Positions 22,683-31,163 of a stretch of 64,000 nucleotides of DNA are shown piece after piece. Source of the DNA: Lacunisphaera limnophila (GTDB taxonomy: Bacteria > Verrucomicrobiota > Verrucomicrobiia > Opitutales > Opitutaceae); the NCBI RefSeq assembly GCF_001746835.1, contig NZ_CP016094.1, positions 1,674,001 through 1,738,000 of the forward strand, read 5' to 3'. A program made the position numbers and the translations under genes. Position 1 is the first letter of the stretch; every line of letters starts with the position of its first letter. The notes under the pieces were generated by a model. The model was given only the letters and a program-made list of their open reading frames with translations. It did no database searches and had not been told where the DNA came from.

Positions 22683-23495
22683 ATGAAATTTCTCCCTGCC
22701 CTCGCTTGTTTCCTGTCGGCGTTCGCCTGCGCAACCGCCGCCGCCCCGGCCACCCCTGCGGGCTGGAACCTCATCTGGTCCGACGAGTTCGACACCGGTA
22801 CGCAGCCCGACCCGGCCCGCTGGGATTACGACGTCGGCGGCCAGGGCTGGGGCAATAACGAGCTGCAGTTCTACACCTCGGCCCGGCCGGAAAATGCCCG
22901 CATCGAGGCTGGCCACTTGATTATCGAGGCACGCCGCGAGAAATGGGAAAGCCGGCAATACACCTCGGCCCGTCTCGTCACGAAGAATCGCGGCGACTGG
23001 AGCCACGGGCGTTTCGAGATCCGCGCCAAGCTGCCGCTTGGTCGCGGCACGTGGCCCGCCATCTGGATGCTGCCCACGGTCTGGAACCTCGGCAACGGCG
23101 GCTGGCCCGACAACGGTGAGATCGATATCATGGAGCATGTCGGCTACGACCCGGGCGTCGTCCACGCCTCCACCCACTCGCAAAAGAACCAGTGGCGGAA
23201 TAAAAACCAGCGCACGGCCACGATTCCCGTCCCCGACGCCGGCGAGGCTTTCCACACCTACACGCTTGAGTGGGATGCCGAGGAGATCCGCATCTTCCTG
23301 GACGACCACCATTATTTCACCTCCCGCAAGGAGGGCGGCGACTGGACCTCCTGGCCTTTCATGCGTCCTTTCCACCTCGTGCTCAACCTGGCGGTCGGCG
23401 GCGACTGGGGTGGGGCCAAAGGCGTGGATGAGACCATCTGGCCCCGGCGCATGGAGGTGGACTACGTCCGCGTTTACCAAAAGGCCGCGCCTTGA
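22683..23495 (+). CDS. secreted GH16 beta-glucanase (laminarinase-like)
   Basis: 270 aa; signal peptide about 1-19. GH16 jelly-roll with catalytic GEIDIMEHVG: nucleophile E146, D148 and acid/base E151. The methionine between the last two residues is the beta-bulge form typical of laminarinase-type endo-1,3-beta-glucanases. Other family marks: WSDEFD (32-37), WGNNELQFYT, GTWPAIWMLP and AVGGDWGG. Exported to the periplasm or beyond; likely cleaves beta-1,3-glucan for the upstream receptor. The start codon is 47 nt after the symporter gene. Confidence 0.93.
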   Translation: MKFLPALACFLSAFACATAAAPATPAGWNLIWSDEFDTGTQPDPARWDYDVGGQGWGNNELQFYTSARPENARIEAGHLIIEARREKWESRQYTSARLVTKNRGDWSHGRFEIRAKLPLGRGTWPAIWMLPTVWNLGNGGWPDNGEIDIMEHVGYDPGVVHASTHSQKNQWRNKNQRTATIPVPDAGEAFHTYTLEWDAEEIRIFLDDHHYFTSRKEGGDWTSWPFMRPFHLVLNLAVGGDWGGAKGVDETIWPRRMEVDYVRVYQKAAP

Positions 23496-23523
23496 TCCGT
23501 TCGACTGACCTTTACCCGTCCGC

Positions 23524-24282
23524 ATGACCCCTTTGCTCACCACCCTCCTTTGGCACGACGAGTTCGACCAGCCCGTCGGCACCGGTCCGGACCCGCGCAA
23601 ATGGGTGCATGACCTGGGGGACAACGGCTGGGGCAACAAGGAGCTGCAGACCTACACCAACGCACGGGAGAATTCCGAGGTGGTGGATGATCCCGCGGCC
23701 AGCGGTGGCCGGGCGCTGGTGCTGCGCGCCGTGCGCACGCCGGCGGGCGGCTACACCTCGGCCCGACTGAAGACCCACGGCACCTATGCCGCCACGCACG
23801 GCCGCATCGAGGCGCGGTTGAAGCTGCCGCAGGGGCAGGGGATCTGGCCCGCCTTCTGGATGCTCGGGGAAAACATCAACGAGGTCCCCTGGCCCGCGTG
23901 CGGCGAGATCGATATCATGGAACTCGTCGGGCACCTGCCGGGCACGCTGTATGGCACCTTGCACGGGCCCGGCTACTCGGGGGCCCACGGCCTGACCCAG
24001 TCGCTCGTGTTGCCGGATGGCGCCGTCTTTGCCGAGGCCTACCACGTCTTCGCGGTCGACTGGCGGCCGGGCCGCATCGACTGGTTGCTCGACGGCCAGG
24101 TCTATCGTTCGCTGACCCCGGCCGACCTGCCCGCGGGCGCGCCCTGGGTTTTTGATCACGCGCGGTTTTTCCTGCTGCTCAACCTGGCCGTCGGCGGCGC
24201 TTGGCCGGGTTACCCCGACGCCACGACGCAGCTGCCCCAGGAATACCGCGTGGATTACGTGCGCGTATACCGGCTGGACTGA
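23524..24282 (+). CDS. second GH16 beta-glucanase-like enzyme
   Basis: 252 aa, paralogous in layout to the preceding GH16: WHDEFD (10-15), WGNKELQTYTNA, catalytic GEIDIMELVG (E128, D130, E133), and AVGGAWPG near the end. No N-terminal signal peptide is visible, so it may be cytoplasmic and act on imported oligosaccharides, or its true start is different. The start is 28 nt after the first GH16 gene, suggesting an operon and an ancient duplication. Confidence 0.9.
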   Translation: MTPLLTTLLWHDEFDQPVGTGPDPRKWVHDLGDNGWGNKELQTYTNARENSEVVDDPAASGGRALVLRAVRTPAGGYTSARLKTHGTYAATHGRIEARLKLPQGQGIWPAFWMLGENINEVPWPACGEIDIMELVGHLPGTLYGTLHGPGYSGAHGLTQSLVLPDGAVFAEAYHVFAVDWRPGRIDWLLDGQVYRSLTPADLPAGAPWVFDHARFFLLLNLAVGGAWPGYPDATTQLPQEYRVDYVRVYRLD

Positions 24283-24317
24283 GTCGGGACGACTTAGGCG
24301 CGGTAACCACCACCCTG

Positions 24318-25928
24318 TCAGGTGATGGCGTCGGGCCGGCCGTCGCAGTCGTGGGCCCGCACGGTGGATCCGGGGCTGACGGTCCAGTCGCCGGCGGTGG
24401 GACCACGGATGCCGGCCAGGTCGGCCGCGGACACGTCGTCGAGCGCAATCGCGGGTCGTTCATCGGGGCCCAGCAGGTGCAGTGACAGGTCGCGCACCTG
24501 GATCCGGGCCGCATGTCGCACGTACAGGCCCCAGGCCGGCAGGGTGCCGAACAGCATCGGCTCGGGGTAGCCCGCGGGCAGTTCGGGCACCGTGCGGGCG
24601 GCATCCGCGCGGGTGCCGCCGCCCCGGCCGTGCAGCTGAATGCTGGCGAGGCGCACGTCGGTGACGGGGTGGCCGGGCAGTCCGGCGATGAAGATGCCGT
24701 GTTCCGGGGCGACGTCGTAGGCAATGACGTTGCTGATAGCGATGCGCGCGGCGGTGCCGGGCATCCGCGCCCCGGGGGCGCGCAGGCGGGCACCCACGCG
24801 GATGAAAATCGGCGCGTTCATCACCTCGCGGAGGGTGAGGTTCGAGACGACCACGTCCTCCATCGGGGCGCCGTCGACCTGCTCCAAGGCGAGCCCGCGG
24901 CAGAATTCAAAGATGCAGTTGGTGATGGCGATATTGCGGAATCCACCGCTGGCCTCGGTGCCGAGCTTGATGCGCCCGATCGGGCCGCCGCGGTGGCGGA
25001 TCACGCGCTCGCGGGTGCCGTCGTAAAGCGTGCCCTCGGTGAAGCCGCTCACGTAGCAGTCGGAGACCGTGACGTTCTCGACGGGACGCAGCCCGCCGAA
25101 GCCGCAGGATGACTTGATGCAGATGCCGTCGTCCCAGGGGGAGTTGACCGAGCAATGGGCGATACGGACATTCGCGCAGGCGTCGATGTCGATGCCGTCG
25201 CGGTTGGTGTCGATGAAGACCCCGTCGATCACGACTTGGTCGCAGGCGGCGGCGAGGATGGCAAAGTGGCCACCGTGTAGGATGGTCAGGTCACGGATCG
25301 TGACCTGGCGGCACGCGCGCAGCGCGATCGCCTTGTTGCCGACGCCGGCTGGCAGGGTGTCCTTGGCGTGCGGGTACCCGAAGGGACCGGGGTGGAGCGG
25401 GTCGGGGAAGGGCGGGAAGTCGCCGTCGGCCTCGAGCACGTCGGGCAGGTGCCCGGGCGGCTGGGGCGCGACCTGCCCCGCGGGCAGAGCGATGCGACCG
25501 TTGCCGCGGCTCAGGCCGCGGCCGTAGATGCGGCCCGGGCCGCGGATAGTCACGCCTTCCAGGTGCTCGCCCCAGATGAGGCTGTTGCGAAAGCGCGAGT
25601 GGCCGAAATCCTGGTAGTGATTGGGCGGGCCGTCCTCGGGGGCGTCGTAGCCTCCGGGCTGGCCGGCCGGGGGCGGGTCGGCGGCGATCAGGGTCGCGCC
25701 GGCCCGAAGCTCGAGCGTGATCCAGCTTTGCAGGCGGATCGAGTGGCACAGGTAATCACCCGCGGGGAGGACCACCGTGCCGCCGCCCGCGGCGTGGGCG
25801 GCGGCGATGGTGGCGTTAAGGGCGACGGTATCCAGCGTCCGCCCGTTCCCGGTGGCGCCGAAGCGGCGCACATCGAAATCGGAGGGAGCTGAGGAGCTTT
25901 CCGCCGGCGTTGTTCCCGGGTGATGCAC
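24318..25928 (-). CDS. GH28 polygalacturonase-like enzyme
   Basis: 536 aa right-handed beta-helix. N-terminal FDVRRFGATGNGRTLDT is the common pectin-lyase-fold entry strand. GH28 marks are DTNRDGIDIDAC (NxD position), PWDDGICIKS (catalytic DD), and GRIKLGTEASGGFRNI (RIK). The canonical GHG is not clearly present; GGHFAI and EHGIF are the nearest stretches. No obvious signal peptide, which is unusual for a depolymerase and suggests action on imported oligogalacturonides or another alpha-linked substrate. Follows the second TonB receptor by 12 nt on the same strand. Confidence 0.8.
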   Translation of the reverse strand: MHHPGTTPAESSSAPSDFDVRRFGATGNGRTLDTVALNATIAAAHAAGGGTVVLPAGDYLCHSIRLQSWITLELRAGATLIAADPPPAGQPGGYDAPEDGPPNHYQDFGHSRFRNSLIWGEHLEGVTIRGPGRIYGRGLSRGNGRIALPAGQVAPQPPGHLPDVLEADGDFPPFPDPLHPGPFGYPHAKDTLPAGVGNKAIALRACRQVTIRDLTILHGGHFAILAAACDQVVIDGVFIDTNRDGIDIDACANVRIAHCSVNSPWDDGICIKSSCGFGGLRPVENVTVSDCYVSGFTEGTLYDGTRERVIRHRGGPIGRIKLGTEASGGFRNIAITNCIFEFCRGLALEQVDGAPMEDVVVSNLTLREVMNAPIFIRVGARLRAPGARMPGTAARIAISNVIAYDVAPEHGIFIAGLPGHPVTDVRLASIQLHGRGGGTRADAARTVPELPAGYPEPMLFGTLPAWGLYVRHAARIQVRDLSLHLLGPDERPAIALDDVSAADLAGIRGPTAGDWTVSPGSTVRAHDCDGRPDAIT

Positions 25929-25940
25929 GTAGCCGGTGGC

Positions 25941-28280
25941 TTACCAGTTGACGGTTGTGGTGAACCGGATGTTGCGGCCAGTGGCGGTCGTTAGCCCGGT
26001 GCCCCAGAATACGCCACCCGCCACGGCCAGGTAGTTTTTCCGGTCGAACATATTGTCCACGTTCAGGCGGAAGGTGTAACGATCGTTGAGGCGGTAGGTG
26101 GCGCCGAAGGTGTCGACGGCGTGGGCCTTCAGGAAGAAGAAGGTTTTGCCGGTGACATTGAGCACGGTGTAGTTGATCGGGGCATCGCCCGCGCGCTTGC
26201 CGCTGTAGCTGACGCCGGCGTTCAGGGTGAGGCCCTTGGCCTCGCCGTCGGTGAAGCGATAGCTTAGGAGCGTCGAGGCGTTGTTGTCAGCCACGCCGCG
26301 CACCATGCGGCCGAGGGCGTCGCGCATCTTGAGGTGCGAGTAAGTGGCGATGACGGACAGGTTGTCGCTCACGCGGCCCATCAGCTCGAACTCGTAGCCC
26401 TTGTTCTTAAGGTCGGAGACCAGCTGCTCCGGTGCGGTGGGATCATTCTGGCGGGCGGGATTCGGCACGGTGACGTTCGTCTGGGCGATCTGGAAGTAGG
26501 CGCCGTTGAGCGAGAGCTTGCCGCCGGCGAATTCGGTCTTGAAGCCGATCTCGTCCTGCTCGCCGGAGCGCCAGAGGGGCTGGTTGTTGGCGATGACCGG
26601 CGAGGCGTTGATGGAGCGGCTGGCGTAGAGCGAGACGTTGTCGCGGACCTTGTAGAGGGCGCTGAGGTTCCAGAGGTTCTTGCCGTCGTCCAGCACGCTG
26701 CGCGGGTTAGCGATGCCGGTGTTGACGTTCCAGCTCCAGGACTGGGTCTTGGTCGAGTAGCGGAGCAGGCCGCCCGTCAGGTAGAGGCGGTTTTCGAAGA
26801 AACCGAGGCGCTGGTTGATGAACCCCTGCATGTTGGTGTAGGCGTTGCCGTTGTGCGCCGTGAGGTTGGCCGGGTAGACCGGATAGGCGTAGGCCGTCGG
26901 CTTGCTGAGGTCGATGGCCGGCAGCGTGCCGGGATCCTTGACGCGACTGTAGCCCTGCTGCCGGGAGTAACCGAAGCCGACGACGGTCTGGGAGCTGACT
27001 ACGCCGAGCTGGTGCGTGAGCACGGCGTCAGTTTGGAAATTGGCCGTTTCAGCCTGGGTCCACTGGATTTGGCCGCGCACCCCGATTGCGCCGGGGTTGA
27101 AGTATGCCCGGGGGGTCGCGATGTAGGGATTTGTAGTGGCGTTGTGCGCCAGCGAGGTGTTGGTGAGCGCCCAGGTCTGGTTCAGGGTCAGCTCGCCGGT
27201 GTAGGGGTTGTAACGGTTGTTTAGACCGGGCAGGCCGTTGACGAACTCCTGGTCGGAGTCCGAGTTGTAACGGCGGGCGTTGGCGGCGACGCGAACGCTG
27301 AGATTCTCGTTGATGGTGGTCGTCAGGTTGGCGAACAGATCGAGGCTATCGGTCTTCACCGCGCTCCAAGTTTGGGTGCCGTTGAGGCCGTTGTAGCCGA
27401 AGCCCGGGGCGAGCTTGGGGTCCACCGTGCCGGACTTGGTGGCGGGATCGATGATCAGGGCGGGCTCGCGGAAGATCTCGTGCTGGGCGGCGACGAGCTT
27501 GGCCGTGAACTGCGTCTGGTCCGAGATGCGCCAGGTGATCATCGGCGCGACGGCCGAGTTCTTGTTCTTGGCCGAGGAGGACCAGTAGGTGCGCGTATCC
27601 TGGTGCGAGCCGACAAGGCGGTAGGCGAGGCTTTTGCTGTCGGCGATCGGGCCGCCGACATCGAGGGTGGCCTTCTGGGCGTTGAACTGGCCGAGTTGCA
27701 ACGTCAGGGTGCGCGAGGGGCGGAAGGAGGGCGCCTTGGTGATGATGTTCACCGAGCCGCCGGGGGCGCCGGCGGGCGAGAGGATGGCGTTAGGGCCCTT
27801 GGAAACCTCGATGCGGTCGATGATGGACTCCTCGACGTTGTCGGCGTCGGCTGATTGGAGGAAGTTGTCCACGGTGCGGGCACCGTTCTGGGTCTCGAAG
27901 CCGCGGATGATCATGCGGTCCTGAAACTGGATGCCGCGGCCTTCCTGCACGCCGGCGACGTAGCGGGTGACGTCAAACACTCGGCCCGGCGCGAGGTCGT
28001 CGATCATGTCGCGCGTGATGACGGAGATCGAGCTGGCGGTGTCGAGCAACGGGGCGCGGACGCGGACGGCGGAGATGGCCTCGCCGGCGCGGTAGCGGTC
28101 GGCGGATTCCGCCGACACAGTGAACGGCGAGAGCACCACCACCTCATTTTCCGGGGCGGTGGGGGCGGTGGTCTGGGCGCCCAGGGGCGCGACCGCCAGG
28201 AGGGACAAGCAGGAAAACACCAAGGGTGCGGACGGACGGATACGGCGAGCCTGGGCTCGCGGGAGGAGCGACTGGTTCAT
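25941..28280 (-). CDS. TonB-dependent receptor
   Basis: 779 aa from the ATG at 28280. Signal peptide about 1-34 (PLVFSCLSLLAVAPLGAQ), VVVLSPFTVSAESADRY, plug domain (SSISVITRDMIDDL, VFDVTRYVAGV, IDRIEVSKGPNAILSPAGAPGGSVNIITK) and a barrel ending in the aromatic VNW. The plug resembles siderophore-type receptors, but the adjacent GH28 gene and the divergent LacI gene suggest sugar uptake; FpvA-like annotation would be misleading. Smaller than the first receptor. Confidence 0.92.
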   Translation of the reverse strand: MNQSLLPRAQARRIRPSAPLVFSCLSLLAVAPLGAQTTAPTAPENEVVVLSPFTVSAESADRYRAGEAISAVRVRAPLLDTASSISVITRDMIDDLAPGRVFDVTRYVAGVQEGRGIQFQDRMIIRGFETQNGARTVDNFLQSADADNVEESIIDRIEVSKGPNAILSPAGAPGGSVNIITKAPSFRPSRTLTLQLGQFNAQKATLDVGGPIADSKSLAYRLVGSHQDTRTYWSSSAKNKNSAVAPMITWRISDQTQFTAKLVAAQHEIFREPALIIDPATKSGTVDPKLAPGFGYNGLNGTQTWSAVKTDSLDLFANLTTTINENLSVRVAANARRYNSDSDQEFVNGLPGLNNRYNPYTGELTLNQTWALTNTSLAHNATTNPYIATPRAYFNPGAIGVRGQIQWTQAETANFQTDAVLTHQLGVVSSQTVVGFGYSRQQGYSRVKDPGTLPAIDLSKPTAYAYPVYPANLTAHNGNAYTNMQGFINQRLGFFENRLYLTGGLLRYSTKTQSWSWNVNTGIANPRSVLDDGKNLWNLSALYKVRDNVSLYASRSINASPVIANNQPLWRSGEQDEIGFKTEFAGGKLSLNGAYFQIAQTNVTVPNPARQNDPTAPEQLVSDLKNKGYEFELMGRVSDNLSVIATYSHLKMRDALGRMVRGVADNNASTLLSYRFTDGEAKGLTLNAGVSYSGKRAGDAPINYTVLNVTGKTFFFLKAHAVDTFGATYRLNDRYTFRLNVDNMFDRKNYLAVAGGVFWGTGLTTATGRNIRFTTTVNW

Positions 28281-28469
28281 GGGGTTCGTGGGGTCTGGGG
28301 GTTGTCCTGACGGACCGGCACGGCGGCGCCGCGTGGTCTGCCCGGGATAGCGGCCCGGGGTGGGGCCGATGGGCGAACATGTGGCGTGGCGGGCGGGTCC
28401 GGCCAAGCCCCCCGGTGCTTTCCACGTAAAATGAATTGCCGCAACCGGGGCTGATGGCAGCGTGCCCGC

Positions 28470-29531
28470 ATGGCCGTACCCCCGCCATCAAACAATCCGC
28501 CCACGCTGCGGGAAATCGCGCGGCGTGCCGGCGTGAGCCACACGACGGTCTCGCTGAGCCTGCGCAACCACCCGTCGATCCCCGAGGCCACGCGCGAACG
28601 CGTGCGCCAGCTCGCCGACGGGCTTGGCTACCGGTCGAACGTGTTGGTCTCCGCGCTCATGAGCCAGGTGCGGCTCAAGCAGCACAAGTCCGGTCCCGAG
28701 GTCGTGGGCTTTCTCACCGGCGGGCCGACGGCCGATGAGTGGAAACACCATTCCGCCAGCGTCGGTTTCTATGACGGCGCCCGGCGGCGCGCCCAGCAGC
28801 TGGGCATGCGCCTCGAGCCCTTTTGGCTGGGTCCGGGCGGGGTTCATTCCGCTGCTACGTGTCGCATGCTGCAGGCCCGCGCCATCCGGGGGAATCTCAT
28901 CACGCCGTTCGCCGTCCCGGTCTACGACCACGAGCTCGACTGGGCCCACCTGATTTGTGTCGGCCTGGGTTATGTGTTCAACCACCACGCCCTGCACCGC
29001 GCCACGCACAATCATTTCCGCGGGGCTTTCCTCGCTTATGAAAAGCTCTGGCAGTTGGGCTACCGGCGCATCGGCCTCATGCTGGATCGCGACGACCAGA
29101 ACCGTCGGGTGAACTACGGCTGGCTCGGGGGATATCTCGCCGGCCAGAACACGCTGGGTGAGACGCGGCTGGAGCCCCTGCTCACCACGCGCGGCGAGGA
29201 AATTCCCGCCCTGAAGGCTTGGATGCGCCAGGCCCGTCCCGACGCGGTGATCGGCTTCGGGCCGAAGCAGTTCCTCGCCCTGGAGCAGATCGGCCGGCGG
29301 ATCCCGCGCGACCTCGCGTTTGCCGCACTCGACGTGGAGCAGACCAAGCTCGACCACGTCGAGGAGGTGACCGGTATCAACCAGAACCTCACGCTGATCG
29401 GCGCCACCGCGATCGACATCCTCGCCAGCCAGCTCTACCACAACGAACTGGGCCTGCCCCATCGCCCGGTCTACAGCATGATCGAGGGTTACTGGGTGCC
29501 GGGACGCACCGCGCCGAAACGCCGGGCCTAG
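28470..29531 (+). CDS. LacI-family transcriptional regulator
   Basis: 353 aa. Helix-turn-helix at about 12-55 (LREIARRAGVSHTTVSLSLRNHPSIPEATRERVRQLADGLGY) followed by the ligand-sensing domain. Divergent from the second receptor/GH28 pair and upstream of the MFS transporter and GH65/95-like glycosidase genes, so it likely regulates both sides. The ligand-binding half is less conserved than the DNA-binding half. Confidence 0.9.
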   Translation: MAVPPPSNNPPTLREIARRAGVSHTTVSLSLRNHPSIPEATRERVRQLADGLGYRSNVLVSALMSQVRLKQHKSGPEVVGFLTGGPTADEWKHHSASVGFYDGARRRAQQLGMRLEPFWLGPGGVHSAATCRMLQARAIRGNLITPFAVPVYDHELDWAHLICVGLGYVFNHHALHRATHNHFRGAFLAYEKLWQLGYRRIGLMLDRDDQNRRVNYGWLGGYLAGQNTLGETRLEPLLTTRGEEIPALKAWMRQARPDAVIGFGPKQFLALEQIGRRIPRDLAFAALDVEQTKLDHVEEVTGINQNLTLIGATAIDILASQLYHNELGLPHRPVYSMIEGYWVPGRTAPKRRA

Positions 29532-29656
29532 GCCCGCCGGTGCGGGGCCGTCGGACCGGGTAGCTTTACGCGGAAAACGCCCGCAAGCTTGGCAATTGTC
29601 GGACTCATGCCGGACTTGCCCGGTTCGCCTCTGCGCCGGACCCTAAGCCCCACCCC

Positions 29657-31108
29657 ATGGTCACCCCTCCGTCCGCCCCCGCGGCTGCCCCGATCGTCGC
29701 CCGCGCGGGTACGCTCCAGTACACCCGCGGCAATCTGGTCGCCATCTTTGCCTGGTTGCTCGGGGCCGAGGTAGTGTTCGTGCTCATCGACATCATCGAG
29801 CCGCAGGTTTTGCCCGTCCTCCTCAAGTTCCACGGGGCCACGGACACGCAGATCGCTTTCATCATCGGCTCGGTCAACGCTGTGCTCCAGCTGCTGATCA
29901 TGCCGCCGCTGGGCTACTGGAGCGACCGGCTCCGCACCCGGTGGGGACGGCGCATCCCGGTGCTTTTCTGGGTCACGCCCTTCGTCACGTTCTTCCTCAT
30001 TCTGACCCCGTTTTCCCCGGAGATCGCCGTCTGGCTATCGGGAATCCCGGTCATCAACGGCTGGCTGCACCTCCTGCCAATCGCCCCTGTAATCCTGGTC
30101 TTCGCGACGTTGGTGATCCTCTACCGTGCCGTGCAGACCGCGACCAATGTCTGTTTCTTCGGCCTGCTGCGCGATGTGGTGCCCGATACCCACATGGGTC
30201 GTTTCCTCGCGCTGTTCCGGGTGTTCGGAGCCGCGGGCACGGCCATCGTCAGCTACTGGCTGCTCGGTCTCACCGAGACCCACAGCAAACACATCTTCAT
30301 AGGTATCGGTGTCCTCAACCTCGTGGGCTTCTCGTTGCTCTGCTGGTTCGTGCGGGAGGGGGAGTATCCGCCTGTTGCGCCCAGCACCGCCGGCGCGGGC
30401 GCCGGCCGTGCGGCGCGGTTTTGGGCGGCGACCCAGACCTTCGTCCGGGAGTCCTACCGTCATCCGGTCTACCTCTGGTTCTACTTTGTGCGGATCTGTC
30501 TCTACGGCGCGCTGCTCGGTCTGTCTCATTTCACCATCTTCTTCCCGCAGCACGAGCTTGGTCTGAACCTGATGACGGTCGGTGCCTACCGCACTTATCC
30601 GCTCCTGATCTGGGTCGTCATCGCGTTTCCCGTGGGCTGGCTGGTGGACCGCCGGGGCGCCATCGACGTATTGCGGTGGGGTCTGATCATGATCACCGCC
30701 GGCTATATCCTGACGTTCCTGTTCGCGAACGGCCCCCGAACCTTCCTCACGGGCAACCTGATCTTCGGGGTGGCGTTCTGGATCGTGATGATGGCGCAGC
30801 TCAAACTCACCGCGGAGGTTTTTCACCCTCAGCGCTACAGCCAGCTCGCGGGCGCGAACACCGTCGTGCAATCGCTCATGATTGCCGTGGTCATCAGCCC
30901 GGTGTGCGGCTGGATCCTCGATGCCCTCAAGGGCTGGTCGCACACACTGGCGATGCCCGGCGTGGGTGATGTCGTGATCGGGCCCTATCGGCTCGTGTAC
31001 CTGATGATGGGCGCCTGCTACCTGCTGGCGCTGTTCGGCCTCAACCGCGTCACCCACCACATGCGCCGGCACACCGGCGCCGACGGCAAGTATCTCGCGC
31101 CGCTCTGA
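29657..31108 (+). CDS. MFS sugar transporter
   Basis: 483 aa with about 12 membrane segments. The loop after TM2, YWSDRLRTRWGRRIPVLFW, matches the SLC45/GPH-like sugar transporter signature D-R-x-x-x-RxGRRxP. TM pairs are separated by short loops with a longer central cytoplasmic loop (about 235-260). It lies between a LacI gene and a secreted glycosidase gene, so import of the mono- or disaccharide product is inferred. Confidence 0.85.
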   Translation: MVTPPSAPAAAPIVARAGTLQYTRGNLVAIFAWLLGAEVVFVLIDIIEPQVLPVLLKFHGATDTQIAFIIGSVNAVLQLLIMPPLGYWSDRLRTRWGRRIPVLFWVTPFVTFFLILTPFSPEIAVWLSGIPVINGWLHLLPIAPVILVFATLVILYRAVQTATNVCFFGLLRDVVPDTHMGRFLALFRVFGAAGTAIVSYWLLGLTETHSKHIFIGIGVLNLVGFSLLCWFVREGEYPPVAPSTAGAGAGRAARFWAATQTFVRESYRHPVYLWFYFVRICLYGALLGLSHFTIFFPQHELGLNLMTVGAYRTYPLLIWVVIAFPVGWLVDRRGAIDVLRWGLIMITAGYILTFLFANGPRTFLTGNLIFGVAFWIVMMAQLKLTAEVFHPQRYSQLAGANTVVQSLMIAVVISPVCGWILDALKGWSHTLAMPGVGDVVIGPYRLVYLMMGACYLLALFGLNRVTHHMRRHTGADGKYLAPL

Positions 31109-31163
31109 GAGGATGCTGAAGACTTGCGAGTCCGGCAAACCGGCGTTCATCGTCCCTCACCCC

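Noticed and set aside
21034-22734. A 566-codon minus-strand frame over the GPH symporter
   Set aside because: It mirrors the symporter codons, is full of repeated E/G/R-rich runs, and has no recognisable motif; it is a shadow.
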